7,711 nt of DNA, taken from contig CANCDA010000119.1 of the NCBI GenBank assembly GCA_947374705.1, positions 1 to 7,711 on the forward strand, given 5' to 3'. Source of the stretch: Comamonadaceae bacterium (GTDB lineage: Bacteria; Pseudomonadota; Gammaproteobacteria; Burkholderiales; Burkholderiaceae_C). Of the stretch, positions 6,648 through 7,711 are shown in pieces. Below the pieces are notes generated by a model, which ran no database searches, had not been told where the DNA came from, and saw only the letters and a program-made list of their open reading frames with translations. Each line of letters begins with the position of its first letter. The stretch's first letter is position 1. A program made the position numbers and the translations under genes.

Positions 6648-7711
6648 TCAGTCTCTTTGGTTAAATTTGGTCGCAAGCACTTCTTCGGCAATGCGGTTTT
6701 TGAGCACCTCCAGAGACCCCCCGGCGATCATCCAACCCCGGGTTCGGCGCAGGCAATACTCCACCAGCTCCAATTGACTGTAGCCACTGGCCCCCATGAC
6801 CTGCAGCGCCTCATTGGCCACCTCAAAACCGGCGGTGTTGCACATGTATTTGGCGATGGCCGTCTCATAGGCTGAGGGCAAGCCCGTGGCGGCTTGATCG
6901 GCGTTGCTGGCGGCGCGGTAGAGGAGCAACTGTGCGGCATCCAGCTTGACCGCCATCTCGGCGAACTTCCACTGGATACCTTGAAAATCTGCGATGCGCT
7001 TGCCAAATTGCTTGCGCTCCAGCGCATAGGTTTTGGCGCGGTTAAAGGCGTAGCGACCCAGTGCCAAGGCGCGCGACGAGTTGCCCAAGCGCTCCACGTT
7101 AAACCCTGCGATTTGTTTTTTGAACCCGCCTTCGCCCAGCAAGAGGTTTTCATCCGGCACAAAGCAATCGTCAAAGTAGAGTTGCGACCACTCCTCCCCG
7201 CTCATGAAGCTGGATGGCGGGCCAATGGTCAAGCCGGGTGCGTCGCGGTCCACCACCACCGAGCCAATCGCTTGCAGACCCTTGGTGGCCTCACCTTGGC
7301 CAAAGCGCACGTACACCAAAAATGCAGTGGCTGTGGGGCTGTGGGTTGAGAACACCTTGGTGCCGTTGATGCGGTAGCCACCCGGCACGCGGGTGGCGGT
7401 GGTGACCAGCTCCGTCACCGCCGATCCTGCGCCCGGCTCACTCATGCCCAGCCCAATCAAGGTGCGGCCTGCCAGCAAGTCATGCAGGTATTTTTCTTTC
7501 AATCGGGGGCTGGCGAATTGGGCAAACGTGCGGATCGGCCCGAAGTTGCCCGCTTGCACCACATCGGCGCTTTTAGGGCAGTGCTGGGCGATGGTTTGGA
7601 TCGCAATCACGGCGTCCATCAGCGTGCCGCCTTGCCCGCCTTCGGCCTCGGGCATGGTGATGCCGAGCAAGCCGTTGTCAGCCATGAGTTGGGCCACATC
7701 CCAGGGGTAGT
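6648..7711 (-). CDS. Acyl-CoA dehydrogenase family protein (5' end beyond window)
   Basis: FAD-dependent flavoprotein that introduces an alpha,beta double bond into an acyl-CoA, passing electrons to ETF. The frame is open to the edge, with YPWD visible before the GTG at 7697, so that GTG is internal. About 30 N-terminal residues are missing, judged by the usual length of about 380. Counting from 7697 as residue 1: N-terminal helical domain (1-80); FAD/substrate signature GMSEPGAGSAVTEL (84-97), where the usual Asp of GSD is Ala; middle beta domain (about 100-190); and C-terminal helical domain with FGKRIADFQGIQ (231-242), QVMGASGYSQLELVEY (299-314) and RRTRGWMIAGGSLEV (317-331). The common catalytic glutamate of YEGT is replaced here by Gly (IAGGS), while E202 in NVERL lies where isovaleryl-CoA dehydrogenase keeps its base. 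It is the first visible gene of the run, and its TGA is 17 bases before the receptor A start. Fold certain; substrate, possibly branched or polar, unknown. Confidence 0.93.
   Translation of the reverse strand, partial: YPWDVAQLMADNGLLGITMPEAEGGQGGTLMDAVIAIQTIAQHCPKSADVVQAGNFGPIRTFAQFASPRLKEKYLHDLLAGRTLIGLGMSEPGAGSAVTELVTTATRVPGGYRINGTKVFSTHSPTATAFLVYVRFGQGEATKGLQAIGSVVVDRDAPGLTIGPPSSFMSGEEWSQLYFDDCFVPDENLLLGEGGFKKQIAGFNVERLGNSSRALALGRYAFNRAKTYALERKQFGKRIADFQGIQWKFAEMAVKLDAAQLLLYRAASNADQAATGLPSAYETAIAKYMCNTAGFEVANEALQVMGASGYSQLELVEYCLRRTRGWMIAGGSLEVLKNRIAEEVLATKFNQRD

Overview
The window looks like a stretch of chromosome from a betaproteobacterium of the order Burkholderiales, probably Comamonadaceae or a close relative. 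The DNA is fairly GC-rich. Two of the six genes encode Bug/TctC-type periplasmic receptors, a family greatly expanded in that group, and all gene families present are typical of its carboxylic-acid catabolic clusters. The genus cannot be fixed from the sequence alone.

All six genes lie on the minus strand, so transcription runs from high to low coordinates. In that order they are: an acyl-CoA dehydrogenase whose N-terminus is cut by the window edge (7711-6648); Bug receptor A (6630-5617); an MmgE/PrpD-family protein (5620-4250), whose ATG overlaps the receptor's TGA by four bases; a fused NDP-forming acyl-CoA synthetase (4177-1961); Bug receptor B (1867-902); and a LysR-type regulator whose last C-terminal residues run off the other edge (850-1). 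The gaps are 17, overlap, 72, 93 and 51 bases, none of them contains a convincing terminator, and there is no support for a plus-strand gene. The plus-strand open frames are shadows of the minus-strand genes.

Taken together this reads as one catabolic operon for an unidentified carboxylic acid. The receptors would capture the acid in the periplasm, the CoA ligase would activate it at the cost of ATP, the dehydrogenase would desaturate an acyl-CoA, and the MmgE/PrpD protein would carry out a dehydration, hydration or decarboxylation-type step. The LysR protein would sense the substrate or an intermediate. No TctA/TctB membrane subunits are in the window. The families are certain, but the substrate and the order of steps are inference.

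The points most worth a second look are these: an acyl-CoA dehydrogenase that lacks the usual C-terminal catalytic glutamate but keeps an isovaleryl-CoA-dehydrogenase-like one; an MmgE/PrpD protein that keeps the basic active-site residues of cis-aconitate decarboxylase but changes two others; a 12-bp tandem repeat coding for a Gln/His-rich linker inside the CoA ligase; and a T-N11-A dyad just upstream of the LysR gene. I found no mobile element, CRISPR array, RNA gene or clearly new system.
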